A stretch of DNA of 64,000 bases from Luteimonas wenzhouensis (GCF_007859305.1 NZ_VOHE01000001.1:724794-788793), one strand, 5' to 3'; shown: positions 31,505 to 45,337, numbered from the stretch's first letter. The notes: generated by a model from the sequence alone, not told the origin. Made by a program: numbers and translations.

Positions 31505-34057
31505 TCAGTACATGAGGCGCAGGGTCACGCCGTAGGTCCGCGGCGCGCCGAGGAACGCGTTCCAGGAACCGGTCTGGATCGGCGCGTCGAAGCCCACCTG
31601 GCTGTAGGTTTCGTCGGTGAGGTTGCGGCCCCACAGCTCCACCGCCCAGCGCCGGTCGCGCGATCCGAGCACCACCCGCGCGTCGACCACGGTGTAGGCG
31701 TCCTGCAGCTTCTGCGGGTCGAGGTCGGAGCCGGTGTTGTGCTCGCCGGTATAGCGCGCGCCGAGGTACACGCGCGCCAGCATGCGGTCGGCGAAGTCCC
31801 ACTCGTAGGTCAGCGACGCGTTGGCCTGCCAGCGCGGCATGAAGCCCGGGGTGGCGCCGGGCAGCAGCACCAGGTCGGCGTCGGGCAGCAGGTCGTCGCC
31901 GAACTGCGCGTCGAGCCAGGTCGCGCCGCCCTGCACCGACAGGCCGTCGACCGGCGTCTGCCACATCAGGTCGAGGTCCAGGCCGCGGCTCTTGAGCTCC
32001 GGGATCGAGCGCACCACGTAGCTGGTGCCGAGGAAGCTGTTGAGCTGGAAGTCGGTGAAGGTCTGCTGGAACAGCGAGGCGTTGAGCAGGAGGTTGCCGC
32101 CGGCCAGGGTCGACTTCAGGCCCAGCTCGTAGCTGTCGACGAACTCGCCGGGGAACGAGGTGTCGTCGACCGGGGTGATACCCGCACCACCCGACGACAG
32201 GCCGTTGGACGACTGCACGCGGTCGAGGTTGAAGCCGCCGGCCTTGTAGCCGCGCGCCGCCGACACGTAGGTCATCAGCGCCTCGCTCCAGCGGTAGGAC
32301 ACCCGCAGCGACCCGGACCATTCCTTCTCGTCGCGCTCCTGCCAGGTGTCGCGGCCGTGGTGCATCACGTTGCTCCACGGCAGGCACATGTAGCCGATCA
32401 CCGTCGGCACCAGGTCGGCGATGTAGGGCCCCGGCACGCCGCGGCCGGCCAGCGCCGCCCCGACCTGGGCCGGGTTGAGCAGGCCGTTGGCGCAGCCGAT
32501 GCCGCCGTTGGGGTTGCTCAGCTGCGAACGCAGCTGCTTGCGCTCGTCGGTGTAGCGCGCGCCGATGGTGACGTCGAGCGCGTCGGTGGCGTGCCAGACG
32601 TTGTTGGTGAACAGCGCCATGCTGCGCGCGTTCTGCTCGAAATGGTCGTGGCTGCCGCCGCCGACGAAGGTGGTGCCGTAGGGCCGCCCGGCCGCCTGGG
32701 ACAGGAACAGGAACGGGTTGCTGGTATCCACCAGCCCCGGCGGGAACGCCGCGGCGATGTTGCTCAGCAGCGCGATCGACAGGTAGGGCTCGTAGGCGCT
32801 GCCCATGGTGATGCTGTCGTTGCGCACCAGGTCCTCGTCCGCGTAGAAGGCGCCCACCATCCAGTCCACCTTGTCGGTCGAGCCGGTCAGGCGCAGCTCC
32901 TGGCTGAAGGTCTCGAAGCCGACGTCGTTCTCGCCGGCGCCGTAGTGGCGGACCCAGATCGGCGCCGTGGTGAAGTCGAGGTCGCCGGAGTTGAGGTTGA
33001 TCCAGTCGCGCATCGCGGTGATCGAGGTCAGGGTGGCCTCGCCCAGCCACGGCGTGTCCCAGTCGACCTGTACCGACCAGCCCTTGTCCTCCACCGACTG
33101 GCGGGTGATGTCGTTGCTGTAGGCCAGGCGCCGCGAGGGATCCGGAACCGGGATGACGCCCTCGCCCCCGGCCAGCGCGTCGACGATGTCCGCGGTCGGT
33201 CCGCGCGTCGTGGTCACCGAGGCGCAGCATTCCTCGCTGCGGCTGGCGTAGTCGGCGATCATGCGGATGCGCAGGCCGTCGGTCGGCTCGAGCAGCAGCT
33301 GGCCGCGCAGGCCGTGGAAGTCGAGGTTGTTGTCCTCGCGGCTGGTGCGCGGCCCGGCGCCGGTCTCGACGTCGAGGAAGCCGTCGCGCCAGCGCTTGAC
33401 GCCGTAAAGGCTGAAGGCGGCGGTGTCGCTGAGCGCGTCGTTGTAGCTGGCCGCGACGCCGAACAGGCCGTAGTTGCCGGCGGTGACCTCGGCTTCGACG
33501 CTCTGGTTGTAGGACGGCGCCCGGGTGACCACGTTGACCAGCCCGGCCGAGGTGTTCTTGCCGAACACCGTGCCTTGCGGCCCCTTGAGTACTTCCACCC
33601 GCTCGACCGGGCCGAGGTCGCCGAAGCCGACGCCGTTGCGCGGCCGGTAGACGCCGTCGATCACCACGCCCACCGACGATTCCAGGCCCGGGTTGTCGCC
33701 GACCGTGCCGATGCCGCGCAGCCGCACCGTGGTCTGGCTTTCCGACGCGGTGCTGGTGACGCTCATTCCCGAGACCAGGTGCTGGAGTTCCTTGATGTCG
33801 CGCGCGCCCGCGTCCTGCAGCAGCTGCTCGGACAGCACGCTCAGGGTGATCGGCACATCCTGCAGCGCCTCCTCGCGCTTCTGCGCGGTGACGATCAGGG
33901 TGTCGAGCGTGGCCGCCCGCTCGCCGGATGCGGGTGGCGGGGCCTGGCCGCCGTCCTCCTGCAGGGCGTCGTCCGCGAGCGCGGTCGTGGCGAAACCGCA
34001 CAGCGCGAGCGCCACCGAGGCGGCGAGCAAGTTGCGATGGATCGTGTTGCCGTTCAT
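31505..34057 (-). CDS. TonB-dependent outer membrane receptor
   Basis: 850-residue outer-membrane transporter. Signal peptide ends at TTALA (residue about 28), a TonB-box-like DTLIVTAQ is at 52-59, then a plug domain with VTAQKREEALQDVP, GLRGIG, RVEVLKGPQGTVFGKN, and a long beta-barrel ending in an aromatic residue (LRLMY). The QKREE-type plug is typical of receptors abundant in sphingomonads and Caulobacter for organic substrates rather than siderophores. It is transcribed in the same direction as the acyl-CoA operon 191 bp upstream, so it probably imports the substrate of that pathway. RBS GGGAGGG precedes the ATG. Confidence 0.92.
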   Translation of the reverse strand: MNGNTIHRNLLAASVALALCGFATTALADDALQEDGGQAPPPASGERAATLDTLIVTAQKREEALQDVPITLSVLSEQLLQDAGARDIKELQHLVSGMSVTSTASESQTTVRLRGIGTVGDNPGLESSVGVVIDGVYRPRNGVGFGDLGPVERVEVLKGPQGTVFGKNTSAGLVNVVTRAPSYNQSVEAEVTAGNYGLFGVAASYNDALSDTAAFSLYGVKRWRDGFLDVETGAGPRTSREDNNLDFHGLRGQLLLEPTDGLRIRMIADYASRSEECCASVTTTRGPTADIVDALAGGEGVIPVPDPSRRLAYSNDITRQSVEDKGWSVQVDWDTPWLGEATLTSITAMRDWINLNSGDLDFTTAPIWVRHYGAGENDVGFETFSQELRLTGSTDKVDWMVGAFYADEDLVRNDSITMGSAYEPYLSIALLSNIAAAFPPGLVDTSNPFLFLSQAAGRPYGTTFVGGGSHDHFEQNARSMALFTNNVWHATDALDVTIGARYTDERKQLRSQLSNPNGGIGCANGLLNPAQVGAALAGRGVPGPYIADLVPTVIGYMCLPWSNVMHHGRDTWQERDEKEWSGSLRVSYRWSEALMTYVSAARGYKAGGFNLDRVQSSNGLSSGGAGITPVDDTSFPGEFVDSYELGLKSTLAGGNLLLNASLFQQTFTDFQLNSFLGTSYVVRSIPELKSRGLDLDLMWQTPVDGLSVQGGATWLDAQFGDDLLPDADLVLLPGATPGFMPRWQANASLTYEWDFADRMLARVYLGARYTGEHNTGSDLDPQKLQDAYTVVDARVVLGSRDRRWAVELWGRNLTDETYSQVGFDAPIQTGSWNAFLGAPRTYGVTLRLMY

Positions 34058-34095
34058 GGGTCTACCCTCCCGTAATCCTGCGTTGGGCCCTCGTC

Positions 34096-34118
34096 GGCCG
34101 TCGCCCCCTGCGACGGCC
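34096..34118. repeat. Strong hairpin upstream of the TonB receptor gene
   Basis: Perfect 9-bp arms GGCCGTCGC / GCGACGGCC around a 5-nt loop, 39 bp before the receptor ATG. There is no T tract on either side. It may be a leader structure of the receptor mRNA or a processing barrier after the upstream operon. Confidence 0.45.
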
Positions 34119-34248
34119 CGGAAGCCTCGAATGTGCACCTGTCCTGCGTGTCGCTCCTTCCTCCCGCGTCCCCTGCATACTCCCCTCCCTTTCGCTGGCC
34201 GCCCGTCCGCCGCCGCATGCGCGCGACGCCGGGCCGCCGGTGTCCCGC

Positions 34249-35364
34249 CTACGCCGCCTCGACCCGCGCGAGCGCCTGCAGCGCGTGCAGGTGCTCGTCG
34301 GTCGTGCCCATGCGCAGCTCGAACGCCAGCAGCCGCCGGAAGCAGTGGCTGACGTCGAGCTCGTCGGTCATGCCCATGCCGCCGTGCAGCTGGACCGCCT
34401 CCTGGCCGACCCGGCGCGCCGCCTGGCCGACCACGACCTTGGCGCCCGAGACCGCCTCCCGGCGCGCGGCCGGATCGCCGCCCTCGCAGGCGGACGTGGC
34501 CAGGTAGGTCATCGAACGCGCCTGTTCGACCTGCATGTACATGTCGGCCATGCGGTGCTGCAGCGCCTGGAAGCGCCCGATCGGCGTGCCGAACTGGACC
34601 CGGTCGCGGGCGTACTGCACGGTCGTGGCCAGGGCGCGGTCGAGCACGCCCAGCGCATCGGCGCACAGCGCCGCGAGTCCCAGGTCGAGCGCCTCGTCGA
34701 GCGCCGCGGACGCCTCGCCGCCCAGCCGTGCGTCCGCCGGGAGGCGCAGGTCGAACTCGATATCGGCGGCGCGCTGGCCGTCGACCGTGCGCAGCGGCCG
34801 CAGCTGCACGCCCGCGGCCTCGCGCTCGACCAGGAACACGCCGGATCCGTCCTGCGTCCACGCGCTCACCAGCAACCAGCGCGCCATTGGCGCGTGGTAC
34901 ACGCGGGCCTTGCGTCCACGCAGGCGCCAGCCGTCGCCATCGGCCTCGGCAGTGGTGGCGCGCGGCTCGAACCAGCCGCCGTCCTCGTCGTGGGCCAGCA
35001 CCGCGACCGCCTCGCCCGACGCCAGCGCCTCGAGCAGCGTCGCCCGCCGCTCGCCCTGCGCCAGCAGCGAGATCACGCGCGTGGCCAGCACCGCGCTGGA
35101 ATGGAAGGGTTCCAGCAGCAGGCCGGCGCCCGTCGCCTGCGAGACCAGCATCGTGCCGACCGGTCCGGCGCCGATGCCTCCATCGGCCTCGTCGATGTCG
35201 AGCGCGAGCAGCCCCAGGTCGGCCAGCGCGCGCCAGGTGTCGGCCGACCAGCCTTCCTCGCCGGCGATGGTCTTCGCGCGGTGCTCGAGTGGGTAGTCGG
35301 ACGCGAGATAGCGCCGGATCGAGTCCTGCAGCATCTGCTGTTCTTCGGTGAAGGAGAAATCCAT
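34249..35364 (-). CDS. Acyl-CoA dehydrogenase, small-subunit type (PimD-like)
   Basis: FAD-dependent dehydrogenase of 371 residues, start MDFSFTEEQQML. It has the ACAD N-terminal helical domain, a diverged middle domain and a C-terminal domain with RVQFGTPIGRFQALQHRMADM (about 265-285) and AVQLHGGMGMTDELD (about 325). It resembles the small partner of heteromeric dehydrogenases such as PimCD of R. palustris. Its larger partner gene lies 12 bp upstream. Last gene of the nine-gene operon. Substrate cannot be deduced. Confidence 0.88.
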   Translation of the reverse strand: MDFSFTEEQQMLQDSIRRYLASDYPLEHRAKTIAGEEGWSADTWRALADLGLLALDIDEADGGIGAGPVGTMLVSQATGAGLLLEPFHSSAVLATRVISLLAQGERRATLLEALASGEAVAVLAHDEDGGWFEPRATTAEADGDGWRLRGRKARVYHAPMARWLLVSAWTQDGSGVFLVEREAAGVQLRPLRTVDGQRAADIEFDLRLPADARLGGEASAALDEALDLGLAALCADALGVLDRALATTVQYARDRVQFGTPIGRFQALQHRMADMYMQVEQARSMTYLATSACEGGDPAARREAVSGAKVVVGQAARRVGQEAVQLHGGMGMTDELDVSHCFRRLLAFELRMGTTDEHLHALQALARVEAA

Positions 35365-35376
35365 CGTGTCGTTGCC

Positions 35377-36540
<1,164 letters not shown>

Positions 36541-36555
36541 GGAGGCTCCGGTGGC

Positions 36556-37473
36556 TCAGGGCGCGTGCAGCGCGTCGAGGATCTGGCGCCGCAGCTGCGG
36601 CAGCGCGGCATAGGGATCGGGCGGCGGCGCGTGCGCGAGCAGGGCCTCGTGGCGCGCGCGCACGGCGTCGAGCGCCTGCGGGTGCGGCAGGATCCAGAAG
36701 CGGCGCTCGGCGATGGCCTCGAAGGTCAGCCGTGCGACGTCCGCGGCGGTGGTCCTGGCCGAGGACACCGCCTTGTCCACCAGCGCCTGGCCCACGGCGG
36801 CGGCGCGGGTGCGGGTGCGCACGGCACGCGGATCGCGGTTGCGGTCGGCCCTGGCGATCCCGGTGCCGACCCACGACGGGCACAGCACCGAGCAACCCAC
36901 GCGGTCGCCGACCAGGGACAGGTCCTGGTACAACGTTTCCGACAGCGACACCACGGCGTGCTTGGCGACGTTGTACGGCCCGGTCAACGGCGGATCCACC
37001 AGCCCCGCGACCGAGGCGGTGTTGACCACGTGGCCGCGGTAGCCGGGATCGCCCGCCGCCGCCTCCAGCATGCGCGGGACGAAGGCGCGCACGCCGTGGA
37101 TCGTGCCCCACAGGTTCACGCCGAGCACCCACTCCCAGTCCTGGACGCTGGCTTCCCAGACCATCCCGGTGGTGCCGACCCCGGCATTGTTGAACAGCAG
37201 GTGGACCGCGCCGAAGCGCGCCCAGGCGTCGTGCGCCAGGGTCTGCAGGGCGTGGCCATCGGCGACGTCCAGGCGTCGCTGCATCACCGTGGTGCCCCCG
37301 GCCTCGAGCGCGGCCGCGGTCTCGGCGAGCGCGTCGGCCTGCACGTCCACCAGCACCACCGCCATGCCGGCCCCGGCCGCCACCCGCGCGAACTCGCGGC
37401 CGAAGCCCGACCCGGCGCCGGTGATCACCGCCACCTTGCCGCGCAGGTCGCCCATGGCCATGGCCGCGCTCAT
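36556..37473 (-). CDS. Short-chain dehydrogenase/reductase
   Basis: 305-residue classical SDR. NAD(P)-binding GAGSGFG lies at about residues 20-26, NNAG at about 94-97, the catalytic Ser in NTASVAG and the YNVAK tetrad lysine motif at about 164-168. The C-terminal part is longer than usual and ends in QLRRQILDALHAP. The start ATG overlaps the preceding gene's stop (ATGA). Likely oxidises a hydroxy or reduces a keto group of a pathway intermediate; the VDVQ segment after the second strand favours NAD(H). Confidence 0.88.
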   Translation of the reverse strand: MSAAMAMGDLRGKVAVITGAGSGFGREFARVAAGAGMAVVLVDVQADALAETAAALEAGGTTVMQRRLDVADGHALQTLAHDAWARFGAVHLLFNNAGVGTTGMVWEASVQDWEWVLGVNLWGTIHGVRAFVPRMLEAAAGDPGYRGHVVNTASVAGLVDPPLTGPYNVAKHAVVSLSETLYQDLSLVGDRVGCSVLCPSWVGTGIARADRNRDPRAVRTRTRAAAVGQALVDKAVSSARTTAADVARLTFEAIAERRFWILPHPQALDAVRARHEALLAHAPPPDPYAALPQLRRQILDALHAP

Positions 37474-38252
37474 ACCGCCGTGTACCCGCCGTCGACGGCC
37501 AGCACCTGGCCGGTGATGTGCGCGCCGGCGTCGGAGGCGAACAGCAGCGCGGCGCCCTTGAGGTCGTCGTCGCCGCCGAGCCGGCGCAGCGGCGCGTGGC
37601 CCATCAGCGCGTCCTCGCCCAGAGCGCCGATCACCCCCTGGCTCATCTTCGAGGGGAAGAATCCGGGCGCGATGGCATTGACGGTGATGCCGCGGCCGCC
37701 CCACTCCGCCGCCAGCGCGCGGGTCAGGTTGACCACCGCGCCCTTGGACGCGTTGTAGGCGGCGGTCTTGAGCAGGGCGCCGGCGTTGCCGCGCAGGCCC
37801 GCGACCGAGGCGATGTTGACGATGCGCCCGCTGCCGCGCGGCAGCATGGCCCGCCGCGCCACCTGCTGCGACAGCGCGAACAGGGCGCGCACGTTGAGGT
37901 TGAACACCTTGTCCCAGGCCTCGAGCGGGTAGTCCTCGGCCGGCGCGCCCCAGGTCGCCCCGGCGTTGTTGACCAGCACGTCGATGCCACCGAACGCGGC
38001 CAGCGTCGCCTCGACCAGGGCCTCCGCCGCGCCGTCCCCGGCCAGGTCCACGGCGCTGGCCTCGGCCCGGATGCCGCGGCCGCGCAGGTGCGCCAGCGCC
38101 TCGTCAAGCTCGTGCCGCTTGCGCGCGGCGATCATCACCGCGGCGCCGAAGTCGCCCAGCGCCTCGGCGATCTGCAGTCCGAGGCCGCGCGAGCCGCCGG
38201 TGACGAGGGCGATGCGTCCGTCGAGATCGAACAGGTGGCGGTGGCCGGTCAT
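37470..38252 (-). CDS. Short-chain dehydrogenase/reductase (FabG-like)
   Basis: 260-residue SDR with TGGSRGLG at about residues 18-25, NNAGATWG, catalytic Ser in NIASVAG, YNASKGA for the Tyr/Lys pair and a C-terminal GQVLAVDGGYTAV ending typical of 3-oxoacyl/gluconate-5-dehydrogenase-like SDRs. The A(A)RK segment after strand 2 suggests NADP(H). Start at 38252 is preceded by GAGGGAG. It sits 11 bp after the large acyl-CoA dehydrogenase and overlaps the next SDR by 4 bp. Confidence 0.9.
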   Translation of the reverse strand: MTGHRHLFDLDGRIALVTGGSRGLGLQIAEALGDFGAAVMIAARKRHELDEALAHLRGRGIRAEASAVDLAGDGAAEALVEATLAAFGGIDVLVNNAGATWGAPAEDYPLEAWDKVFNLNVRALFALSQQVARRAMLPRGSGRIVNIASVAGLRGNAGALLKTAAYNASKGAVVNLTRALAAEWGGRGITVNAIAPGFFPSKMSQGVIGALGEDALMGHAPLRRLGGDDDLKGAALLFASDAGAHITGQVLAVDGGYTAV

Positions 38253-38263
38253 GCTGCGCTCCC

Positions 38264-40087
38264 TCAGAACCATTCGTCGCGCATGGCCAGCGCGGTGTCG
38301 TCGTTGTCGGCCAGGCGGTCGAGCCACGCATCCACGCGCGGCAGCTCCCAGCGCATGAACCAGCGCGCCGCCTGGCGCTTGCCGCGGGCGAAGCCGTCGT
38401 CGCGGCCGCCCAGCGCCAGCACCTGGTCCAGCCACACCCAGGCCACGGTGACGTGGCCGAAGGCCTCGAGGTAGGCACTGGCATTGGCCAGGCGCGCGAC
38501 CGGGTCATCGACCCGCAGCAGCGCAGCGGTGACCTCGCGCAGCCGCGCCAGGCGCGCTGCCAGCGCGTCCGCCAGCTCCGCGCAGCCACCGCCGGCGGCG
38601 CGCGACAGCGTGGCCTCGACCATCCGCACGTAGGCCTCGAACGCAGCGCCGTCGTGCATCGCGACCTTGCGCCCCAGCAGGTCGATGCCCTGGATGCCGT
38701 GGGTGCCTTCGTGGATGGCATTGAGCCGGTTGTCGCGCCACAACTGCTCGACGCGGTAGTCGCGGGTGTAGCCGTAGCCCCCATGCACCTGGATGGCGAG
38801 GTCGTTGCCGGCCAGGCACCACTGCGAGGGCCAGCTCTTCACCACCGGGGTCAGGAGGTCGAGCAGGCGCTGCTTCGATGCGGCCGCTTCGCCGTCGCCC
38901 GCCTCGCGCGCGATGCGCTGCTCGTCGACCAGGCGCGCGCAGGCGAGCACGAGGCCCAGCCCGCCCTCGGCGTAGCACTTCTGCGCCAGCAGCATGCGCC
39001 GCACGTCGGCGTGCGCGACCAGCGGCACCTGCGGCTGCGACGCATCCTTGCCCGCCGGGCCCGGCAGCCGCCCCTGCGGCCGGTTGCGCGCGTAGTCGAG
39101 CGCGTGCAGGTAGGCCGTGTAGCCCAACGCAGCCGCGCCGAGCCCCACGCCGATGCGCGCCTCGTTCATCAGGTGGAACATGCAGGCCAGGCCGTCGCCC
39201 GGCTTGCCGACGAGGTAGCCCACCGCGCCGGCGCGGCCCTGCGGCCGGAACCTGCCCTCGCCGAAGTTGAGCGCGCAGTTGACCGTGGCCCGGTAGCCGA
39301 GCTTGTGGTTGATCCCGGCGAGGCTGACGTCGTTGCGCTCTCCGCCCTCGTCCGCGGTCAGCGTGCGCGGCACGATGAACAGCGAGATGCCGCGGGTGCC
39401 CTGCGGCAGGCGCCCGTCCGCGTCCGGCACCTTGGCCAGCACCAGGTGGACGATGTTGCCGAGGATCGTGTGCTCGCCCCCGGAGATCCACATCTTGCGG
39501 CCGGACAGCCGGTACCGGGGCCCGAGCGGCGTGTCGCGCTCGTACTCGGCGCGGGTGGTGATGTCCGAGAGCGACGAACCGGCCTGCGGCTCGGACAGGC
39601 ACATGGTGCCGGTCCATTCCCCGCGCAGCTGCGGCAGCGCGAACGCCTCCACCTGCGCCGGGCTTCCGTGGGCCAGCAGCAGCGAGGCATTGCCGGCGGT
39701 GAGCATCGGATAGGCGCAGGCGCCGATGTTCGCGGCCGACAGCCAGGCCTGCGCCGCCTTCTCCACCAGCACCGGCAGCTGCAGGCCGCCGACCGCGTCG
39801 TCCTGGGTGGCGGCGACCAGGCCGCTGGCCGCCAGCGCACGCACGGCTTCGACCACCGCGTCGGGCAGGCGCACCGCTTCGCCGTCGAACCCGGGCTCCT
39901 CGCGGTCGGAGAGCGCATGGCACGGCAGGAGCACGTCCCCGCCCAGCCGCTCACAGCTGTCGATCACCGCGTCGAAGGTCTCGCGCGAGTGCGCGGCGAA
40001 GCGCGGCGCCGACAGCAGCGACTCGGCGTGCAGCCAGTCGTAGAGCTGGAAGCACAGGTCCTCGCGCGAGAGCAGCAGGGCCGTCAT
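38264..40087 (-). CDS. Large acyl-CoA dehydrogenase (DmdC/FadE-like, 607 residues)
   Basis: Acyl-CoA dehydrogenase with the extended C-terminal domain seen in DmdC (3-methylmercaptopropionyl-CoA dehydrogenase) and related enzymes. FAD-binding CLSEPQAGSSLSDITTRAE is at about residues 163-181, KMWISGGEH follows, and the C-terminal half has HGGYGYTRDY and IHEGTHGIQGIDLLGRKV, which includes the catalytic-Glu region. Third dehydrogenase of the operon, pointing to stepwise oxidation of a multi-part chain. The thiolase gene ends 4 bp before it. Confidence 0.9.
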   Translation of the reverse strand: MTALLLSREDLCFQLYDWLHAESLLSAPRFAAHSRETFDAVIDSCERLGGDVLLPCHALSDREEPGFDGEAVRLPDAVVEAVRALAASGLVAATQDDAVGGLQLPVLVEKAAQAWLSAANIGACAYPMLTAGNASLLLAHGSPAQVEAFALPQLRGEWTGTMCLSEPQAGSSLSDITTRAEYERDTPLGPRYRLSGRKMWISGGEHTILGNIVHLVLAKVPDADGRLPQGTRGISLFIVPRTLTADEGGERNDVSLAGINHKLGYRATVNCALNFGEGRFRPQGRAGAVGYLVGKPGDGLACMFHLMNEARIGVGLGAAALGYTAYLHALDYARNRPQGRLPGPAGKDASQPQVPLVAHADVRRMLLAQKCYAEGGLGLVLACARLVDEQRIAREAGDGEAAASKQRLLDLLTPVVKSWPSQWCLAGNDLAIQVHGGYGYTRDYRVEQLWRDNRLNAIHEGTHGIQGIDLLGRKVAMHDGAAFEAYVRMVEATLSRAAGGGCAELADALAARLARLREVTAALLRVDDPVARLANASAYLEAFGHVTVAWVWLDQVLALGGRDDGFARGKRQAARWFMRWELPRVDAWLDRLADNDDTALAMRDEWF

Positions 40088-40091
40088 CGGC

Positions 40092-43390
<3,299 letters not shown>

Positions 43391-43429
43391 GTCGTTGTCA
43401 GCACCGTGGCATGTGGAAAGGGGAAGGGT

Positions 43430-44482
43430 TCATGGCGTGGCTCCCGCGCGCAGGGCGAAGCCCCAGCCGAGCTCGGCGAGCATCGGCACCTGCGCGGCGA
43501 AGCGCGCCGCCTGTGGATCGGTCGCCATGCCGGCGCGCGCGCGCGCGCCGACGCCCTGCAGGATCGCGGCCAGGCGGAACAGGTTGTAGGCCAGGCAGAA
43601 GTCCCAGTGCTCGCCGGCGCGCAAGCCCGTGCGGCGCTCGTACTCGCGCACGTAGGACTGCTCGCCGGGGATCCCGAGCGCGTCGAGGTCGAGCCCGCCC
43701 AGCCCGGCGAGGAACCCGGGCACGATGTGCCAGGTCATCACGTGGTAGCCGAAGTCGGCCAGCGGGTGCCCGAGGGTGGACAGCTCCCAGTCCAGCACCG
43801 CCCGCAGCCGCGGCTCGCCGCGGGCGAAGACCAGGTTGTCGATGCGGAAGTCGCCGTGCACCAGCGCGACCGGCTCGTCGTCCTCGCGCGGCGCCGCGCC
43901 GGGCAGCCACGCGATCAGCTTCTCCATCGCCGGGATGTCGCCGTCGCGGCTGGCGAGGTACTGGCGCGTCCAGCGGTCGATCTGGCGCGCGAAGTACCGG
44001 CCGGGACGCCCGAAGTCGCGCAGCCCGAGCGCGTCGACGTCGAGCTGGTGCAGCGCCGCGATCGCAGCGAGCATCGCGTCGTAGCGGGCTGCGCGCCCTT
44101 GCGCGGGCAGCTCCGGCAACGCCGGATCGCGGAAGATCTCGCCATCGACGAAGTCCATGACGTAGAAGCCGGCGCCGACGATCGACTCGTCCTCGCACAG
44201 CACGTGCACCGCCGGCACCGGGACGGCACTGCCAGCCAGCGCCTGCTGGACGCGGAATTCCCGCTCGATCGCATGCGCCGACGGCAGCAGTAGCTCGCGC
44301 GGGCCGGGCCGCGCGCGCAGCACGCAGTCGCGCGCGGCCGTGCGCAGGCGCCAGCCCGGGTTGGAGCGGCCGCCGGCAAGGCGCTCGACCTGCAGCTCGC
44401 CGTCGAAACCGTCGAGATGGCCGCGCAGCCAGGCCTGCAGCCGCGCGACATTCGCCTCCACCGCGGGAAAGGCGCCGCTCAT
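43430..44482 (-). CDS. ACAD10/11- and LvaA-like acyl-CoA kinase (APH family phosphotransferase)
   Basis: 350-residue kinase of the aminoglycoside phosphotransferase fold, of the group that forms the N-terminal domain of ACAD10/ACAD11 and includes LvaA of Pseudomonas levulinate catabolism, which phosphorylates 4-hydroxyacyl-CoA. Brenner motif HGDFRIDN at residues 209-216 and metal-binding DWE at 231-233 are intact, and LAGGRSNPGWRL forms the nucleotide loop. Its start overlaps the ComB-like gene by 4 bp. A matching ACAD11-like dehydrogenase is encoded in the divergent operon. Function is by family and context. Confidence 0.82.
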   Translation of the reverse strand: MSGAFPAVEANVARLQAWLRGHLDGFDGELQVERLAGGRSNPGWRLRTAARDCVLRARPGPRELLLPSAHAIEREFRVQQALAGSAVPVPAVHVLCEDESIVGAGFYVMDFVDGEIFRDPALPELPAQGRAARYDAMLAAIAALHQLDVDALGLRDFGRPGRYFARQIDRWTRQYLASRDGDIPAMEKLIAWLPGAAPREDDEPVALVHGDFRIDNLVFARGEPRLRAVLDWELSTLGHPLADFGYHVMTWHIVPGFLAGLGGLDLDALGIPGEQSYVREYERRTGLRAGEHWDFCLAYNLFRLAAILQGVGARARAGMATDPQAARFAAQVPMLAELGWGFALRAGATP

Positions 44483-45213
44483 GCCTGCGCCCTCACCAGC
44501 ACGCCGTCGCGCAGCACCGGCACCACGTCGCAGGTGTCGCAGGCGGCGGCATGCGCGATTTCCGCCTCCAGCCCCGCGCCGGCCACGATGCGCCCGACCC
44601 GCGACGTCGACAGCGCCCGGCCCGGGTCGATGCCCATGCTGGCGAACTCCGCCGCCAGCGCCGCGTCGGTGGGCGCGTAGTCGCCGGCGGCCCGCAGCGC
44701 ACGCGCCAGATGGCCGGCGCCGATGAAGTCCTCGAGGCTGAACCGCCCCAGCGAGCCCGCGCACAGCAGCAGCACCGGCTGCCCCGGATGGCGCGCGACG
44801 ACGTGCCGCGCCAGCGCGGTGGCATTGCCCAGCGCGCCTGCGTAAACGGCCGCGGCGCCGGCACACGCCGCGATGGCGCGGGTGCCATTGGTGGTGAGGT
44901 AGACCAGGTCCCCGCCGCGGACCAGGTGCAGGGCCAGCGCCAGCGGGGTGGCCGGCGCGTGCCCGGGCAGGGTACGCGCCATGTACTCGCCGGCGATGAC
45001 GACGCCGGGGCGGCGCGCGGCCGCGGCACGCGCGTCGCCGTCGTCGCGCGCCGGATACACCGCGGCGGCGCCCGCGCCCAGCGCGTGCACGATGGTCGAG
45101 GTGGCGAACAGCACGTCGATCACGACCACGACCCGCCCCGCCAGCCGCGCCGGGTCGACATCCTCCCGGCGGACGAGCACATGAAGCGACGGCGCGGAGC
45201 TGGCGGTCGGCAT
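44479..45213 (-). CDS. ComB family (2-phosphosulfolactate phosphatase-like) protein
   Basis: 244 residues with family features VVVIDVLFATSTIV (about 28-41), ARDDGDAR, VIAGEY and the hallmark TTNGTRAI (about 107-114). Known ComB removes phosphate from 2-phospho-3-sulfolactate in coenzyme M synthesis. No sulfolactate or coenzyme M genes are nearby; instead it is the first gene of an acyl-CoA operon and overlaps a kinase gene, so a phospho-acyl or other phosphate ester substrate is possible (inference). The ATG has only an adjacent AAGGG, so translation initiation may be unusual. Confidence 0.8.
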   Translation of the reverse strand: MPTASSAPSLHVLVRREDVDPARLAGRVVVVIDVLFATSTIVHALGAGAAAVYPARDDGDARAAAARRPGVVIAGEYMARTLPGHAPATPLALALHLVRGGDLVYLTTNGTRAIAACAGAAAVYAGALGNATALARHVVARHPGQPVLLLCAGSLGRFSLEDFIGAGHLARALRAAGDYAPTDAALAAEFASMGIDPGRALSTSRVGRIVAGAGLEAEIAHAAACDTCDVVPVLRDGVLVRAQA

Positions 45214-45220
45214 CCCTTTT

Positions 45221-45260
45221 AATTCCGTATAATGGAACTTAATTCTGTATTTCGGAACCA
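45221..45260. promoter_or_regulatory. Tandem 20-bp operator-like repeats in the divergent promoter
   Basis: Two adjacent 20-bp units, 45221-45240 and 45241-45260, share AATTCYGTATWWYGGAAC. Each holds a TTC/GGAA dyad and their centres are exactly two helical turns apart. They begin 7 bp before the ComB-like start and form the only AT-rich patch in the region. The junction also reads TGGAA-N5-TTC, close to the classical IclR box. Probable binding sites of the IclR protein encoded at 46638. Confidence 0.6.
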
Positions 45261-45337
45261 CTCTAGACGGGTGCGTACGCCCATGCAACAGCCGGAGATG
45301 CCGCATCGCAGCAAGGATCCACGTACGGACAGGCGGG

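Noticed and set aside
44482..44866. A longer N-terminus for the APH-like kinase
   Set aside because: It would read through the ComB-like gene in another frame; the ATGA overlap start matches the family N-terminus.
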